Shown here: in pieces, positions 22,063-29,373 of the stretch
Numbering within the stretch: the first letter of the stretch is position 1
How the letters are laid out: every line of letters begins with the position of its first letter
Position numbers and translations under genes: made by a program
The notes under the pieces: generated by a model
Told to the model about the DNA's origin: nothing
Database searches by the model: none
What the model saw: the letters and a program-made list of their open reading frames with translations, nothing else
NCBI GenBank assembly: GCA_016287975.1
Contig: JAEEXV010000221.1
Span: 1-29,373 of the forward strand
Reading direction: 5' to 3'
From: Lentisphaeria bacterium
GTDB lineage: Bacteria > Verrucomicrobiota > Lentisphaeria > Oligosphaerales > Oligosphaeraceae
Length of the DNA: 29,373 nt

Positions 22063-23538
22063 TTATGGCCCGCCTTTCCGGGGGGCATCCGATGTCGCGC
22101 GTCGTACGACGAGGACGCAGAGGTCGTCGGGCTTATAGAGGGTATTCTGGAAGGGCTGGAGGCATTCGAGGCGCAGCATCGGGAAACTGGCGGGGAAGCG
22201 GTCGACGAATTGCTCCGCCTTGGTGCGGTTGAGGATGAGCGGGCAGTCCCGTTCCAGGATGAGCGGCAGCAGTTCGTTGACGGAGACCTGGGGAAGGCGC
22301 ATCGCCTCCTTGCTGGCGTCGTAGTAGGTGCGGCGGGCGCCGTTCTGCATGGTGTAGAATTCGAGGTCGGGCGCGTAGGCGCTGGCCTGGGTGCAGAGGT
22401 CTGGATAGCAGATGACGATCTGCCCTGGAGGGAAATGCTGTCGGAGGAAGCGTCCTGTCTGCTGGAAGCCTGCGGCGGGGCGTTGGAGGTCGAGCAGGAG
22501 CCATTTGGTTCCAAGCCAATAGGTGGAGACTATGAGAAGCGCGAGGAGGAGAAGAATGAAGCGGGGCTGCTTGCCCGGGATTGAGGCGGGCGTGGCCGCC
22601 AGGGCGGCACTGAAGACTGCGAGGTAGAGCAGCAGGGCAGTGCGCTGCGGATACCACGTCCATAGAAATATGGAGCATCCAAACATCCAGAGGGCGCCGA
22701 TGCTCCATATCAGGCCGGCGGGGCGTCCCTGCCGGACGATGAGCACGGCTGTGAAGGCGGCCAGGATGATGAGGACGCAGGCGCCCGTCCAGAGAGGCGT
22801 GCCGAGCCAGAACTCCGCCATTTCCGAGACTTGGAAGATGAAGGATTGGATGATGCTGAACGATTTGGCGTGGGTGGGCATCTGGGTGGTCCAGGAGGAG
22901 CGTTGGAATGCTCCGACGACCTGGAGGAAGGCGAGGAGGGCGCTGAAGGGCGGGAGCAGGAGCGCGAGGGCGCGGCGGCGTTTGAGGTCGTTTCGCTGCG
23001 ACCAGGCCCATTCGAGGAAGAGCGCGGCGGCGATGCCTTCGCAGAAGATGTGGATCTGGGCGACGAGGGCGATGAGGATGCCGTAGAGGAAGGGGCGGTT
23101 GTCGCGGCTGGGATGGACTTGAAGCAGGAGCAGCAGAAGCGGCGGCAGGAGGACATACGGTCGCGCGGTGCAGGCGTAGAAATAGAGCATCGGCGCGGAG
23201 AAGAGCATCAGTGCGCGGCACCATCCTGGAAGTCTGGTGCGATAGAGAATCATCCAGCCCGTGAAGGCATTGAGGGCCCAGGCGAACCAGCACATGGATT
23301 CGGGGGGCAGGCCGCCTTTCGCCAGCGGCGCCAGGCACAGGTGCCAGAGCATGAAATGGCCTTCCACCGCCATGATGTCCCAGATGGCGGGGAGGGAGAG
23401 GTCGCGGGCGATCAGCCACGCCTGCAATTCATCCGACCAGGGCTCGTGGAACCACGTCGCCAGGCCGCTCAGCAGCAGAAACAGCGCGAAGGCGGCACCG
23501 TAGAGGAACTGCGCACGCGATGGTCGGGGAAGACTCAT
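22063..23538 (-). CDS. polytopic membrane glycosyltransferase (GT-C/GT39-like)
   Basis: This 491-residue integral membrane protein has about ten hydrophobic segments in its first 360 residues and a soluble C-terminal part (about 365-491). After the first helix lies HEPWSDELQAW (31-41), the acidic loop-1 motif expected of GT-C glycosyltransferases that use polyprenyl-phosphate sugars. The likely role is adding a sugar on the periplasmic side to a lipid or protein. I set the start at the ATG at 23538; a longer in-frame reading would begin within the pilin terminator and has no membrane-protein features. No Shine-Dalgarno sequence is visible. It follows the prepilin-like gene but is separated from it by a terminator, so how it is expressed is unclear. 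Confidence 0.72.
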   Translation of the reverse strand: MSLPRPSRAQFLYGAAFALFLLLSGLATWFHEPWSDELQAWLIARDLSLPAIWDIMAVEGHFMLWHLCLAPLAKGGLPPESMCWFAWALNAFTGWMILYRTRLPGWCRALMLFSAPMLYFYACTARPYVLLPPLLLLLLQVHPSRDNRPFLYGILIALVAQIHIFCEGIAAALFLEWAWSQRNDLKRRRALALLLPPFSALLAFLQVVGAFQRSSWTTQMPTHAKSFSIIQSFIFQVSEMAEFWLGTPLWTGACVLIILAAFTAVLIVRQGRPAGLIWSIGALWMFGCSIFLWTWYPQRTALLLYLAVFSAALAATPASIPGKQPRFILLLLALLIVSTYWLGTKWLLLDLQRPAAGFQQTGRFLRQHFPPGQIVICYPDLCTQASAYAPDLEFYTMQNGARRTYYDASKEAMRLPQVSVNELLPLILERDCPLILNRTKAEQFVDRFPASFPMLRLECLQPFQNTLYKPDDLCVLVVRRATSDAPRKGGP

Positions 23539-23579
23539 TCGGAAAGGGAGGGCTCGTGGAGTGGGGCGGATGGCGGTAC

Positions 23580-23613
23580 AAAAAAGCGCCGGGCGGATTG
23601 CTCCGTCCGGCGC
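23580..23613 (-). terminator. intrinsic terminator of the prepilin-like gene
   Basis: On the minus strand, GCGCCGGACGGA (23602-23613) pairs with TCCGCCCGGCGC (23586-23597) with one mismatch around a GCAA tetraloop, followed by six T (23580-23585). It lies about 27 bases beyond the gene's stop codon. Confidence 0.88.
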
Positions 23614-23639
23614 CAAGGACTGTCTAAGTCAAGGTCAAC

Positions 23640-24314
<675 letters not shown>

Positions 24315-24354
24315 GGGGATTGTCTATCCTTTTGGGTTGGAGTGCATTGAGAAA

Positions 24355-24374
24355 ACGCCTCGATCTGGAGGCGT
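24355..24374 (-). promoter_or_regulatory. hairpin in the prepilin gene leader
   Basis: ACGCCTC (24355-24361) and GAGGCGT (24368-24374) are perfectly complementary around a 6-base loop. The hairpin lies in the transcribed leader about 40-60 bases before the start codon and has no U-tract, so it is more likely an RNA-stabilising or translational element than a terminator. Confidence 0.5.
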
Positions 24375-24410
24375 GATTTGGTGTCGCCGCATCGGGCGGT
24401 AACGGTGTTA

Positions 24411-24439
24411 ATTATAAGCCCGGTTGGATGGAAAATCAA
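24411..24439 (-). promoter_or_regulatory. sigma-70 promoter of the prepilin-like gene
   Basis: On the minus strand, TTGATT (24434-24439) and TATAAT (24411-24416) are separated by 17 bp. This is the best sigma-70 match in the window and lies about 100 bases before the start codon. Confidence 0.75.
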
Positions 24440-24461
24440 GTGCCTTTGCGAAAAAAAGTGG

Positions 24462-24491
24462 AAAAAAAACGCGCGGGGTTGGGACGCCGCG
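24462..24491 (-). terminator. possible weak terminator after dnaB
   Basis: On the minus strand, CGCGG (24487-24491) can pair with CCGCG (24472-24476), followed by CG and eight T (24462-24469). The stem is short, so this is tentative. It lies about 45 bases after the dnaB stop. Confidence 0.4.
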
Positions 24492-24533
24492 GGGGAGTAT
24501 TATGGGAAACGATTTGGCGCACAGTAGGTTCTG

Positions 24534-25970
24534 TCATTTCGGTCGCTCTGGCATGTCATCGTCGGAGGCTTCGTCGGCGCGGGCGATGAAGCGGGTGAAG
24601 GAGGGGAAGAAGGTAAGCATCTGGCGGCAGGTGCGTCCGGAGCGGTTTTTGGCGATGATGAGCTCGGCGTCGACGCCCTTGTCGTCGCGTTGTTCGAACT
24701 GGTCTTCGCGCTTGCGGTTGAGGAGGGCGACGACATCGGCGTCCTGCTCGATGGCACCGGATTCGCGCAGATGGGAGAGTTTGGGCTGTGCGTCTCCCTG
24801 TTCGGCGGCGCGGCTGAGCTGGGCGAGGACGACGACGGGGACATTGAGTTCCTTGGCCATGGCCTTGAGGGAGCCGGAGATCATTGCGACCTCGTTTTCG
24901 CGGTTGGCGTTGGCCTTGGTGTGGGCCTTGACGAGTTGGAGATAGTCGATGAAGATGGCCTGGATGTGGTGTTGTTCGCGCATACGTCGTGCCTTGGCGC
25001 GGAGTTCGAGGATGTCGATGCCGCCGGTGTCGTCGATGAAGATATGCGATTTGGCGAGGAGGTCGCAGGCGTTCTTGACCGCCTGCATGTCGCTGGTCGT
25101 GGGTGTTTCGTCGCGGGAGGCCCAATGGTTGATGTTGACTTTGGCTTCTGAGGCGATGAGGCGGAGGGTGAGCTGCTGGGCGGTCATTTCGAGGGAGAAG
25201 ATGCCGACGGGGGTGTCGGCGTTGCCCTTGAGGGCGATGTTGGCGGCCATGTTGAGGGCGAGGGCGGTCTTGCCGATGGAGGGTCGGGCGGCGAGGACGA
25301 AGAGCATGCCTGGCTTGAGGCCGCCCGTCATGGCGCTGTCGAGTTTTTCGTAGCCGGTGGGGAGGCCCTGCACCGCCTCCTTGTGGGCGATGAGGTCGAC
25401 GATGTAGTGCATGGCCTCGTCGACGAGCGGCTGGATGGGCAGGAAGTCCTTGGTCTCCTTCATGGTGGAGACGTCCATGATCTGCTGTCCGACCTGGTCG
25501 AGGATGGTCGCGGCGTCGCTGTCGGCCTCGTAGCATTTGAGGATGGATTCGGAGCAGGTGGCGATGATGCGGCGCAGGACGGCGTTTTCCTTGACCAGCT
25601 GCACATAGTGCTCGATGTTGGCGGAGGTGGGCACTTTTTCCATCAGCATCTGGATGTAGGTGAGGCCGCCGATCGCCTCAAGCTGGTTGGTCTTCGCCAG
25701 ATGGCTGCCCAGCACGACGATGTCGAAGGCCGCGTCGCCCTTGGGGTTGAGGGCGAGCATGGCGTCGAAGAGGATCTGGTGGGCGGGGCGATAGAAGGCG
25801 CCCTCGAAGTTCAGGCGCGTCATCGCGTAGGCGGCCGCGTCTGGGTCGATGAGCATGGAGCCCAGGACGGCGATTTCCGCCTGTTCGTTGTGGGGTTTGG
25901 GGCGGTCGAGGCCAAGCAGGACGGCGGGGGAGGCGGGGGAGGCGGCGTTGTCGGAGGCGGGATCAGGCAT
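24534..25970 (-). CDS. dnaB: replicative DNA helicase
   Basis: This 478-residue hexameric helicase unwinds DNA at the replication fork. The N-terminal DnaB domain (about 25-125) starts PHNEQAEIAVLGSML, the family's usual P-x-N-x-E-AE opening. The RecA-like domain carries Walker A ARPSIGKTA (228-236), with Ala in the place of the more common Gly at the first position, Walker B IDYLQL (341-346), the AQLSR sensor (383-387) and LRESGAIEQDAD (401-412). Length is normal and no intein is present. The start at 25970 lacks a Shine-Dalgarno sequence; a TATATT element lies about 72 bases upstream. Usual partners such as rplI or alr are not next to it here; it is divergent from hsp20. Confidence 0.97.
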   Translation of the reverse strand: MPDPASDNAASPASPAVLLGLDRPKPHNEQAEIAVLGSMLIDPDAAAYAMTRLNFEGAFYRPAHQILFDAMLALNPKGDAAFDIVVLGSHLAKTNQLEAIGGLTYIQMLMEKVPTSANIEHYVQLVKENAVLRRIIATCSESILKCYEADSDAATILDQVGQQIMDVSTMKETKDFLPIQPLVDEAMHYIVDLIAHKEAVQGLPTGYEKLDSAMTGGLKPGMLFVLAARPSIGKTALALNMAANIALKGNADTPVGIFSLEMTAQQLTLRLIASEAKVNINHWASRDETPTTSDMQAVKNACDLLAKSHIFIDDTGGIDILELRAKARRMREQHHIQAIFIDYLQLVKAHTKANANRENEVAMISGSLKAMAKELNVPVVVLAQLSRAAEQGDAQPKLSHLRESGAIEQDADVVALLNRKREDQFEQRDDKGVDAELIIAKNRSGRTCRQMLTFFPSFTRFIARADEASDDDMPERPK

Positions 25971-26041
25971 GGCAGTACATATCGTTTTGGAGGGTGGATG
26001 GGATTTGGACGGGGCGGCGACGCCTGCCCCGCGGGGCGTCT

Positions 26042-26047
26042 AATATA
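26042..26047 (-). promoter_or_regulatory. -10-like element TATATT before dnaB
   Basis: The minus strand reads GTACTATATTAGACGCC. TATATTAGRC is shared with the rnr leader. No -35 hexamer is apparent. Confidence 0.4.
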
Positions 26048-26079
26048 GTACCCGAAAATGCGTCGGAAAGTGGCGGGGC

Positions 26080-26114
26080 GCGACAGAATGTCCCCCGGAA
26101 GTGCGACAATGTTT
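26080..26114 (+). promoter_or_regulatory. paired GCGACA/ATGT half-sites, candidate activator sites for hsp20
   Basis: GCGACAGAATGTC (26080-26092, an inverted repeat GACA/TGTC) and GCGACAATGTTT (26103-26114) lie 35-70 bases upstream of the sigma-54 element. Sigma-54 promoters need upstream-bound activators, so these are candidate sites, but the second is imperfect. Confidence 0.3.
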
Positions 26115-26146
26115 GCGGGCAGTGGATTGCATCCCCTGGCTTTTTT

Positions 26147-26163
26147 TTGGCACGCCGGTTGCT
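26147..26163 (+). promoter_or_regulatory. sigma-54 (RpoN) promoter of hsp20
   Basis: TTGGCACG-CCGG-TTGCT matches the sigma-54 consensus YTGGCACG-N4-TTGCW exactly, with the essential GG (26149-26150) and GC (26161-26162) separated by 10 bases. Transcription would start near 26174, giving a leader of about 75 bases. It points at the hsp20 gene. No competing sigma-70 promoter is well formed here. Confidence 0.7.
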
Positions 26164-26248
26164 ATGATATGAGTTGTTCCGAAAATGCGGGCAACCGCAA
26201 ATGAGCAACCCAATCAAGACAAACCAAGGACAAAAGGAGGAAAGAACT

Positions 26249-26683
26249 ATGAAAGACAATCAGATGTGCAACTGCAACGACAACACCGTCCGCCGCCACG
26301 TTTCCAGCAATCCGTTCGCCGAGCTGTTCGGCTGGCCGATGGTTCCGATTTTCTCGCGGCCTACGCATGGGCTGCACCACGAGGGGGCGCTGGAGGGGTT
26401 CCGCAAGGCGAAGGACGGATCCTACATCCTTCACATCGAGGTTCCGGGGATCAAGGCCGAGCAACTGGAGGTCGAGTTCCGGGACGGCGGGGTGTCGGTG
26501 AAGGGCGCCACGGAGAACGAGAATGACGGCGAGGCCTACAGCAACTCCATCGAGTGCTTCTACACGCTGCCCGAGGATGCTGACACGGGCGCCATCCGCG
26601 CGAACCTGAAGGACGGCGTGCTGACCTTCCGGGTGCCGCAGCGGGCGGATGCGGGCGCGAAGAAGATCTCCATCGAGCAGTAA
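26249..26683 (+). CDS. hsp20: small heat shock protein Hsp20
   Basis: This 144-residue alpha-crystallin-type holdase chaperone binds unfolding proteins in the cytoplasm. The alpha-crystallin domain runs from about 49 to 130, with YILHIEVPGIKAEQLEVEF (59-77) and the consensus ANLKDGVLTFRVP (118-130). The C-terminal ISI (140-142) is the I-x-I motif used for oligomer assembly. The N-terminus is short and has two Cys (7 and 9), which is unusual and might allow metal or redox control (inference). The start at 26249 is set by AAAGGAGG (26233-26240); a longer in-frame reading would begin at the predicted transcription start and is rejected. It is a single-gene unit with a sigma-54 promoter and a strong terminator. 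Confidence 0.93.
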   Translation: MKDNQMCNCNDNTVRRHVSSNPFAELFGWPMVPIFSRPTHGLHHEGALEGFRKAKDGSYILHIEVPGIKAEQLEVEFRDGGVSVKGATENENDGEAYSNSIECFYTLPEDADTGAIRANLKDGVLTFRVPQRADAGAKKISIEQ

Positions 26684-26703
26684 GCATTCATCAATCCGCG
26701 CAG

Positions 26704-26741
26704 GGCGGGGAAGGCGAGTTTGCCTTCCCCGCCTTTTTTTT
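26704..26741 (+). terminator. intrinsic terminator of hsp20
   Basis: A perfect 12-bp stem, GGCGGGGAAGGC (26704-26715) with GCCTTCCCCGCC (26722-26733), encloses a 6-base loop and is followed by eight T (26734-26741). It lies 20 bases after the stop. Confidence 0.95.
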
Positions 26742-26762
26742 GTGCCTGCATCGCCGCGTGGC

Positions 26763-26825
26763 ATTCCGGAGTTTCCGGGTATTCCGGAGTTTCCGGCAAT
26801 TCCGGGTTTTCCAGAATTTCCGGGG
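26763..26825. repeat. 9-bp tandem repeat array 4 (7 units)
   Basis: Seven 9-bp units on the plus strand alternate ATTCCGGAG/ATTCCGGGT types with TTTCCGGGT, TTTCCGGCA, TTTCCAGAA and TTTCCGGGG. On the minus strand the core is CCGGAA, related to the GGGAY core of the other arrays by a shared SGGA. It lies between the hsp20 terminator and the convergent GT2 gene stop (26848). Confidence 0.88.
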
Positions 26826-26847
26826 GGCCGGCTTTTCCAGTGGCGGA

Positions 26848-27876
26848 TTACAGTGTGATTTGTCCGCGCGGGGGGAGGAGTTCCTGGCGGAGGCGGACGG
26901 CGGTCTTGTGGAGGAAGACGCGGAGGCGGTCGAAGGGGGATAGCCGCGGGAATCCTGCCTGGCGGTAGAAGTCGTCGATTTCGGCGGGGGCCATGCCGAT
27001 CTGGCGGAGGCGCTTGCGCAGATATTCGTAGGAGAGGGAGATGGTGTGGAGGAATCGGGTTCGGGAGGCGCCGCGGGTGGCTTCGAGCTGGAAGGCGAGG
27101 TTTTGGGCGACGATGCGGCGGATGGTTTCGGGGTTGAGCGAGTCGTTGTCGAGCCACCGGTAGGCGCCGACGGCGGTGTCGCAGAGCCAGGTGGCGTTGA
27201 ATTGCCTGGTCATGCGGAGCCAGAGGTCGTAGTCGGGGCAGGGGTCGTGCCGTCCAGTGATGTCGGTGCCGCCCGCCTCCATCCAGCGGTCGCGTCGGAA
27301 GAGGGTGCAGCAGGTGGAGACGTAGTCGCGGCGCTGGAGTTCGTGGAGCGGGAGCGGGTGGAGGCGGAGGCGTCGGGGTAGGGGGGCGGGGCCTGCGTAT
27401 GGGGTGTCGCTCCTGAATTCGAGGGCGCGGAAACTGACGAGGGCGGCGTCGGGGAGGGCCTCGGCGATGCGTCGAAGGAGGGGGAGGCGTCCTGGGAGCA
27501 TGAGATCGTCGTCATGGAGCATCACGCACCATTTGGCGCAGGCGAGCTGGACCATGCGGTTCCAGTTCCCGTTGCTGTTGAGGTTGCAGGAGTTCTTGTA
27601 GTAGCGCAGATTGTCGCGCTGGAAGTCGGCGCGCATCATCTGGGCGGTCTCGTCCTCTTCAGGGAAGTTGTCGGTGACGACGATTTCGGCGTCTTTGATG
27701 CCAGGCTGGGCGAGGACGCTGTCGAGGGTCTGGCGGAGCAGGGCGGGGCGGCGGTAGGTGGGGATGACGACGGCGAGCAGCGGCTGGCGCGCGGTTGCGC
27801 GCGCTTCGTCGCCGATGACGAGGCGGGACGGCGTTTTGTCCAGCGCGGGCAGATATTCAGGCGAAGAACTCTTCAT
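26848..27876 (-). CDS. family 2 glycosyltransferase
   Basis: This 342-residue GT-A fold enzyme transfers a sugar from a nucleotide-sugar donor. VVIPTYRRP (36-44) is the nucleotide-binding strand-loop, VVTDNFPEED (66-75) follows, and HDDDLM (121-126) holds the metal-binding DxD. It has no membrane segment, so it is cytoplasmic or membrane-associated. The 33 residues before the GT-A domain are unusual and overlap the end of the GT10 gene by 20 bases; a shorter start is possible but none is better marked. It is the last gene of the three-gene glycosyltransferase unit. Donor and acceptor are not determined; the context points to a surface glycan or O-antigen-like structure. Confidence 0.88.
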   Translation of the reverse strand: MKSSSPEYLPALDKTPSRLVIGDEARATARQPLLAVVIPTYRRPALLRQTLDSVLAQPGIKDAEIVVTDNFPEEDETAQMMRADFQRDNLRYYKNSCNLNSNGNWNRMVQLACAKWCVMLHDDDLMLPGRLPLLRRIAEALPDAALVSFRALEFRSDTPYAGPAPLPRRLRLHPLPLHELQRRDYVSTCCTLFRRDRWMEAGGTDITGRHDPCPDYDLWLRMTRQFNATWLCDTAVGAYRWLDNDSLNPETIRRIVAQNLAFQLEATRGASRTRFLHTISLSYEYLRKRLRQIGMAPAEIDDFYRQAGFPRLSPFDRLRVFLHKTAVRLRQELLPPRGQITL

Positions 27877-28924
27877 ACAGCCGGTCGTCGGGGTTGAGGT
27901 ATTTGAGGACGCGGTGGTAGTTGTCGAGGACGGCGGGGAGGCGGCGTTCGTATTCGGCAGGGGTGCACTGGGCGAGGAGGCGTTCGACGGGGGTGTCGGG
28001 GGTGAAGGGGAGGATGCCGTCGGGGTTGAAGAAGTCGGCGATGCGGGAGGCTCCGAGATAGACGGGAATGGTCTGGGCGGCGAGGCAGTCGAGGAGCTTC
28101 TCGGTGAAGTAGAAGGGCTGCAGGTCGTTTTCGACGACGATCTGGAAGCGGTAGTCCTGGAGGGAGGCGGACTTGAAGGGGAGGCGCGGGGAGCCGCAGG
28201 CGCCGCCGAAGAGGTCGATTTTGCCGGTGCGCTGGGCTTCGCGGGCGATGCGATGGCGGATGATCTGCATCGGGGTGAGGCGCTTCGGGCTGCACATCAT
28301 GGAGACGCCGCGGGTCTTGGCGGCGTGCGCGGTTTCGGAAAGGCGCGCGGGGTCGGCCTGGCCGTTGCATTGTTCGCGGCTGTACCATACGGTGGCGCAG
28401 GCGGCGAAGAAGCGGGCGTTGGGGAGGGTGTCGAGGAGACGCTGGGAGTAGGTGAAGACCGCGTCGAAGTCGCGTTCCAGGCCGGGGTGGCGGCGGAAGA
28501 TGTCGTAGTGCTCGGGAATGATGCCCTCGGATTCGACGAAGATGCCGTAGCGGTGGTCGGGATGCCCCATGGTCTCCAGCATCGCGCCGTGCCCGTAGAA
28601 GTGAACGGGCAGGCCGAAATTGAAGCGGTCCCAGAAGAAGTGGCGCGATTCCGAGTAGGGCAGGTGCGCGGAGACGGCGTCGCGCAGGAAGAAGCCCCTG
28701 AGGGGCTCGCCGTCGCGGTTGTAGAGCGCAGGAGTTCCCTGGAAGGGAGCGTTTTGGCAATAGTAGGGGGCGTAGACGCGCCCGTGGACGGCGCTGGTGA
28801 AGAGCGGGGGCGGCGGCGCATAGCACAGATGGCGCTGCACGAAGCGCGCGACGGCGGGGCTTCCTGGAAGGAGGCGCTGAAGCAGCCGTAGGGCGCGGTT
28901 GCGGTTGCGGTCGAGCCAGATCAT
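27857..28924 (-). CDS. GT10-type (alpha-1,3/4-fucosyltransferase-like) glycosyltransferase
   Basis: This 355-residue protein carries the GT10 C-terminal signature: YRFQIVVEND (258-267), then FTEKLLDCLAAQTIPVYLGA (273-292) and IADFFNPDGIL (294-304). These resemble the fucosyltransferase donor-binding block (typically F-x-I-x-x-EN ... TEKLxDAFxxGxxPVYxGxP), so GDP-fucose is the likely donor, though GT10 relatives with other donors exist. The N-terminal half is divergent, as is normal for the acceptor domain. The ATG at 28924 forms an ATGA overlap with the preceding GT4 gene (28921-28924), so translation is coupled; a longer reading would lie in that gene. It overlaps the GT2 gene by 20 bases. 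It is probably cytoplasmic, acting on a lipid-linked glycan before export. Confidence 0.8.
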   Translation of the reverse strand: MIWLDRNRNRALRLLQRLLPGSPAVARFVQRHLCYAPPPPLFTSAVHGRVYAPYYCQNAPFQGTPALYNRDGEPLRGFFLRDAVSAHLPYSESRHFFWDRFNFGLPVHFYGHGAMLETMGHPDHRYGIFVESEGIIPEHYDIFRRHPGLERDFDAVFTYSQRLLDTLPNARFFAACATVWYSREQCNGQADPARLSETAHAAKTRGVSMMCSPKRLTPMQIIRHRIAREAQRTGKIDLFGGACGSPRLPFKSASLQDYRFQIVVENDLQPFYFTEKLLDCLAAQTIPVYLGASRIADFFNPDGILPFTPDTPVERLLAQCTPAEYERRLPAVLDNYHRVLKYLNPDDRLYEEFFA

Positions 28925-29373
28925 GAGGGGAGCGCCTCCGTGTAGAGTTGGAGATAGGCGTCCATTTGGCGGGCGAGCGAGAAGTGGTCGAGGGCGTGCT
29001 GGCGGCAAAGCGCGGGGGCGGGCGGATTGCCGAGGAGTTCGCGGATGGCGGTCTGGACGGCGTCGAGGTCGCCTGCGGGGCAGACGCGGCCGATTTCAGG
29101 GGTGAGGAGTTCGGGGGAGGCGGTGCGGTCGTAGGCGATGACGGGGAAGTCGGTGGCGAGGGCCTCGGCGGTGGTGAGGCCGAAACTCTCCTCGTAGGAG
29201 AGGTTGAGGACGAGGTCGGCGGCCTGGTAGCAGCGCGCGAGGCGGTCGAGCGGCAGGCGCGGCAAGGCGCCAAGCCGCCCATGCAGGAAATAGAAGCAGC
29301 GGTCGAAGCGCGTCAGGCCGGGCGCTTCAGGGAAGGCCATGGCGAGCGTCTTCGCATCCATGCCGACGAGGAC
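28921..29373 (-). CDS. family 4 glycosyltransferase, C-terminal part (runs off the window)
   Basis: About 150 C-terminal residues of a GT-B enzyme are present; the frame is open to the right edge, so the N-terminal acceptor domain lies outside. The segment LARCYQAADLVLNLSYEESFGLTTAEALATDFPVIA carries the E-x7-E donor-binding motif of GT4 (Glu in EESFGL, Glu in TAEALA). It is followed by PELL, GRVCPAGDLDAV and a C-terminal helix (residues counted from the ATG at 29361 are not the true numbering). The first in-frame ATG at 29361 is unlikely to be the start, because VLVG just before it fits the strand leading into the GT-B C-terminal domain. It is the first visible gene of the glycosyltransferase operon. 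Confidence 0.85.
   Translation of the reverse strand, partial: VLVGMDAKTLAMAFPEAPGLTRFDRCFYFLHGRLGALPRLPLDRLARCYQAADLVLNLSYEESFGLTTAEALATDFPVIAYDRTASPELLTPEIGRVCPAGDLDAVQTAIRELLGNPPAPALCRQHALDHFSLARQMDAYLQLYTEALPS

Noticed and set aside
26163..26168. TATGAT as a sigma-70 -10 for hsp20
   Set aside because: No -35 hexamer is present 16-18 bases upstream (the position is a T run), while the overlapping sigma-54 element is a perfect match.

Overview
This is a GC-rich window of Gram-negative chromosome. It most resembles the Lentisphaerota (Victivallales-like) or their PVC relatives. The main clue is the prepilin-type protein at 23640-24314 (N-terminus [20 protein letters not shown]-terminal His-Gly/Asp-Gly-His signature). 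Supporting clues are a fused GldF/GldG-like ABC protein, a eukaryotic-type UDP-sugar pyrophosphorylase next to a lipid A-type acyltransferase, and a secreted protein with SHD1-like features. I could not run a taxonomic search, so this is a judgement from family resemblance. I count 27 genes, two of them incomplete; 24 are on the minus strand and 3 on the plus strand (glpP, an EF-hand protein gene, hsp20).

Layout. 1-115 is a G homopolymer that looks like a sequencing or assembly artefact and truncates a hexose-6-phosphate mutarotase gene (116-676). 676-4081 (read right to left) is a cell-envelope and cofactor run: UDP-GlcNAc-type pyrophosphorylase, LpxL/HtrB-type acyltransferase, folB, a 9-bp repeat array, mutarotase. 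4224-7476 holds a secreted protein of unknown function, a LOG-family protein and prmC. 7597-13158 holds a McsA-McsB fusion that looks like a dead kinase, an ABC ATPase, a 9-bp repeat array, a GldF/GldG-like permease fusion and a 4HBT thioesterase. glpP follows on the plus strand. 14001-17554 holds a membrane protein, a dapF homologue with both catalytic cysteines changed to serine, nfo, and a D-mannonate-oxidoreductase-type SDR. 17641-21058 holds rnr, another 9-bp array, a serine hydrolase and a small membrane protein. A secreted EF-hand protein and its terminator follow, then an inverted-repeat element, a GT-C-like membrane glycosyltransferase, the prepilin-like gene, dnaB, hsp20 behind a perfect sigma-54 promoter, a fourth 9-bp array, and a three-gene glycosyltransferase operon (GT2, GT10 fucosyltransferase, GT4) running off the right edge.

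How genes work together. Several pairs use ATGA stop/start overlaps (acyltransferase-folB, McsAB-ATPase, 77-aa protein-serine hydrolase, GT4-GT10), implying translational coupling. Pyrophosphorylase and acyltransferase both fit lipid A/LPS precursor supply, and the right-hand glycosyltransferases fit surface glycan assembly with fucose.

Most unusual: (1) four intergenic tandem arrays with the same 9-bp period and a related GGGAY/CGGAA core but locus-specific flanks, some touching start or stop codons; (2) the McsA-McsB fusion lacking arginine-kinase catalytic residues, overlapping an ABC ATPase gene; (3) the Ser/Ser DapF homologue; (4) an hsp20 promoter of exact sigma-54 type.
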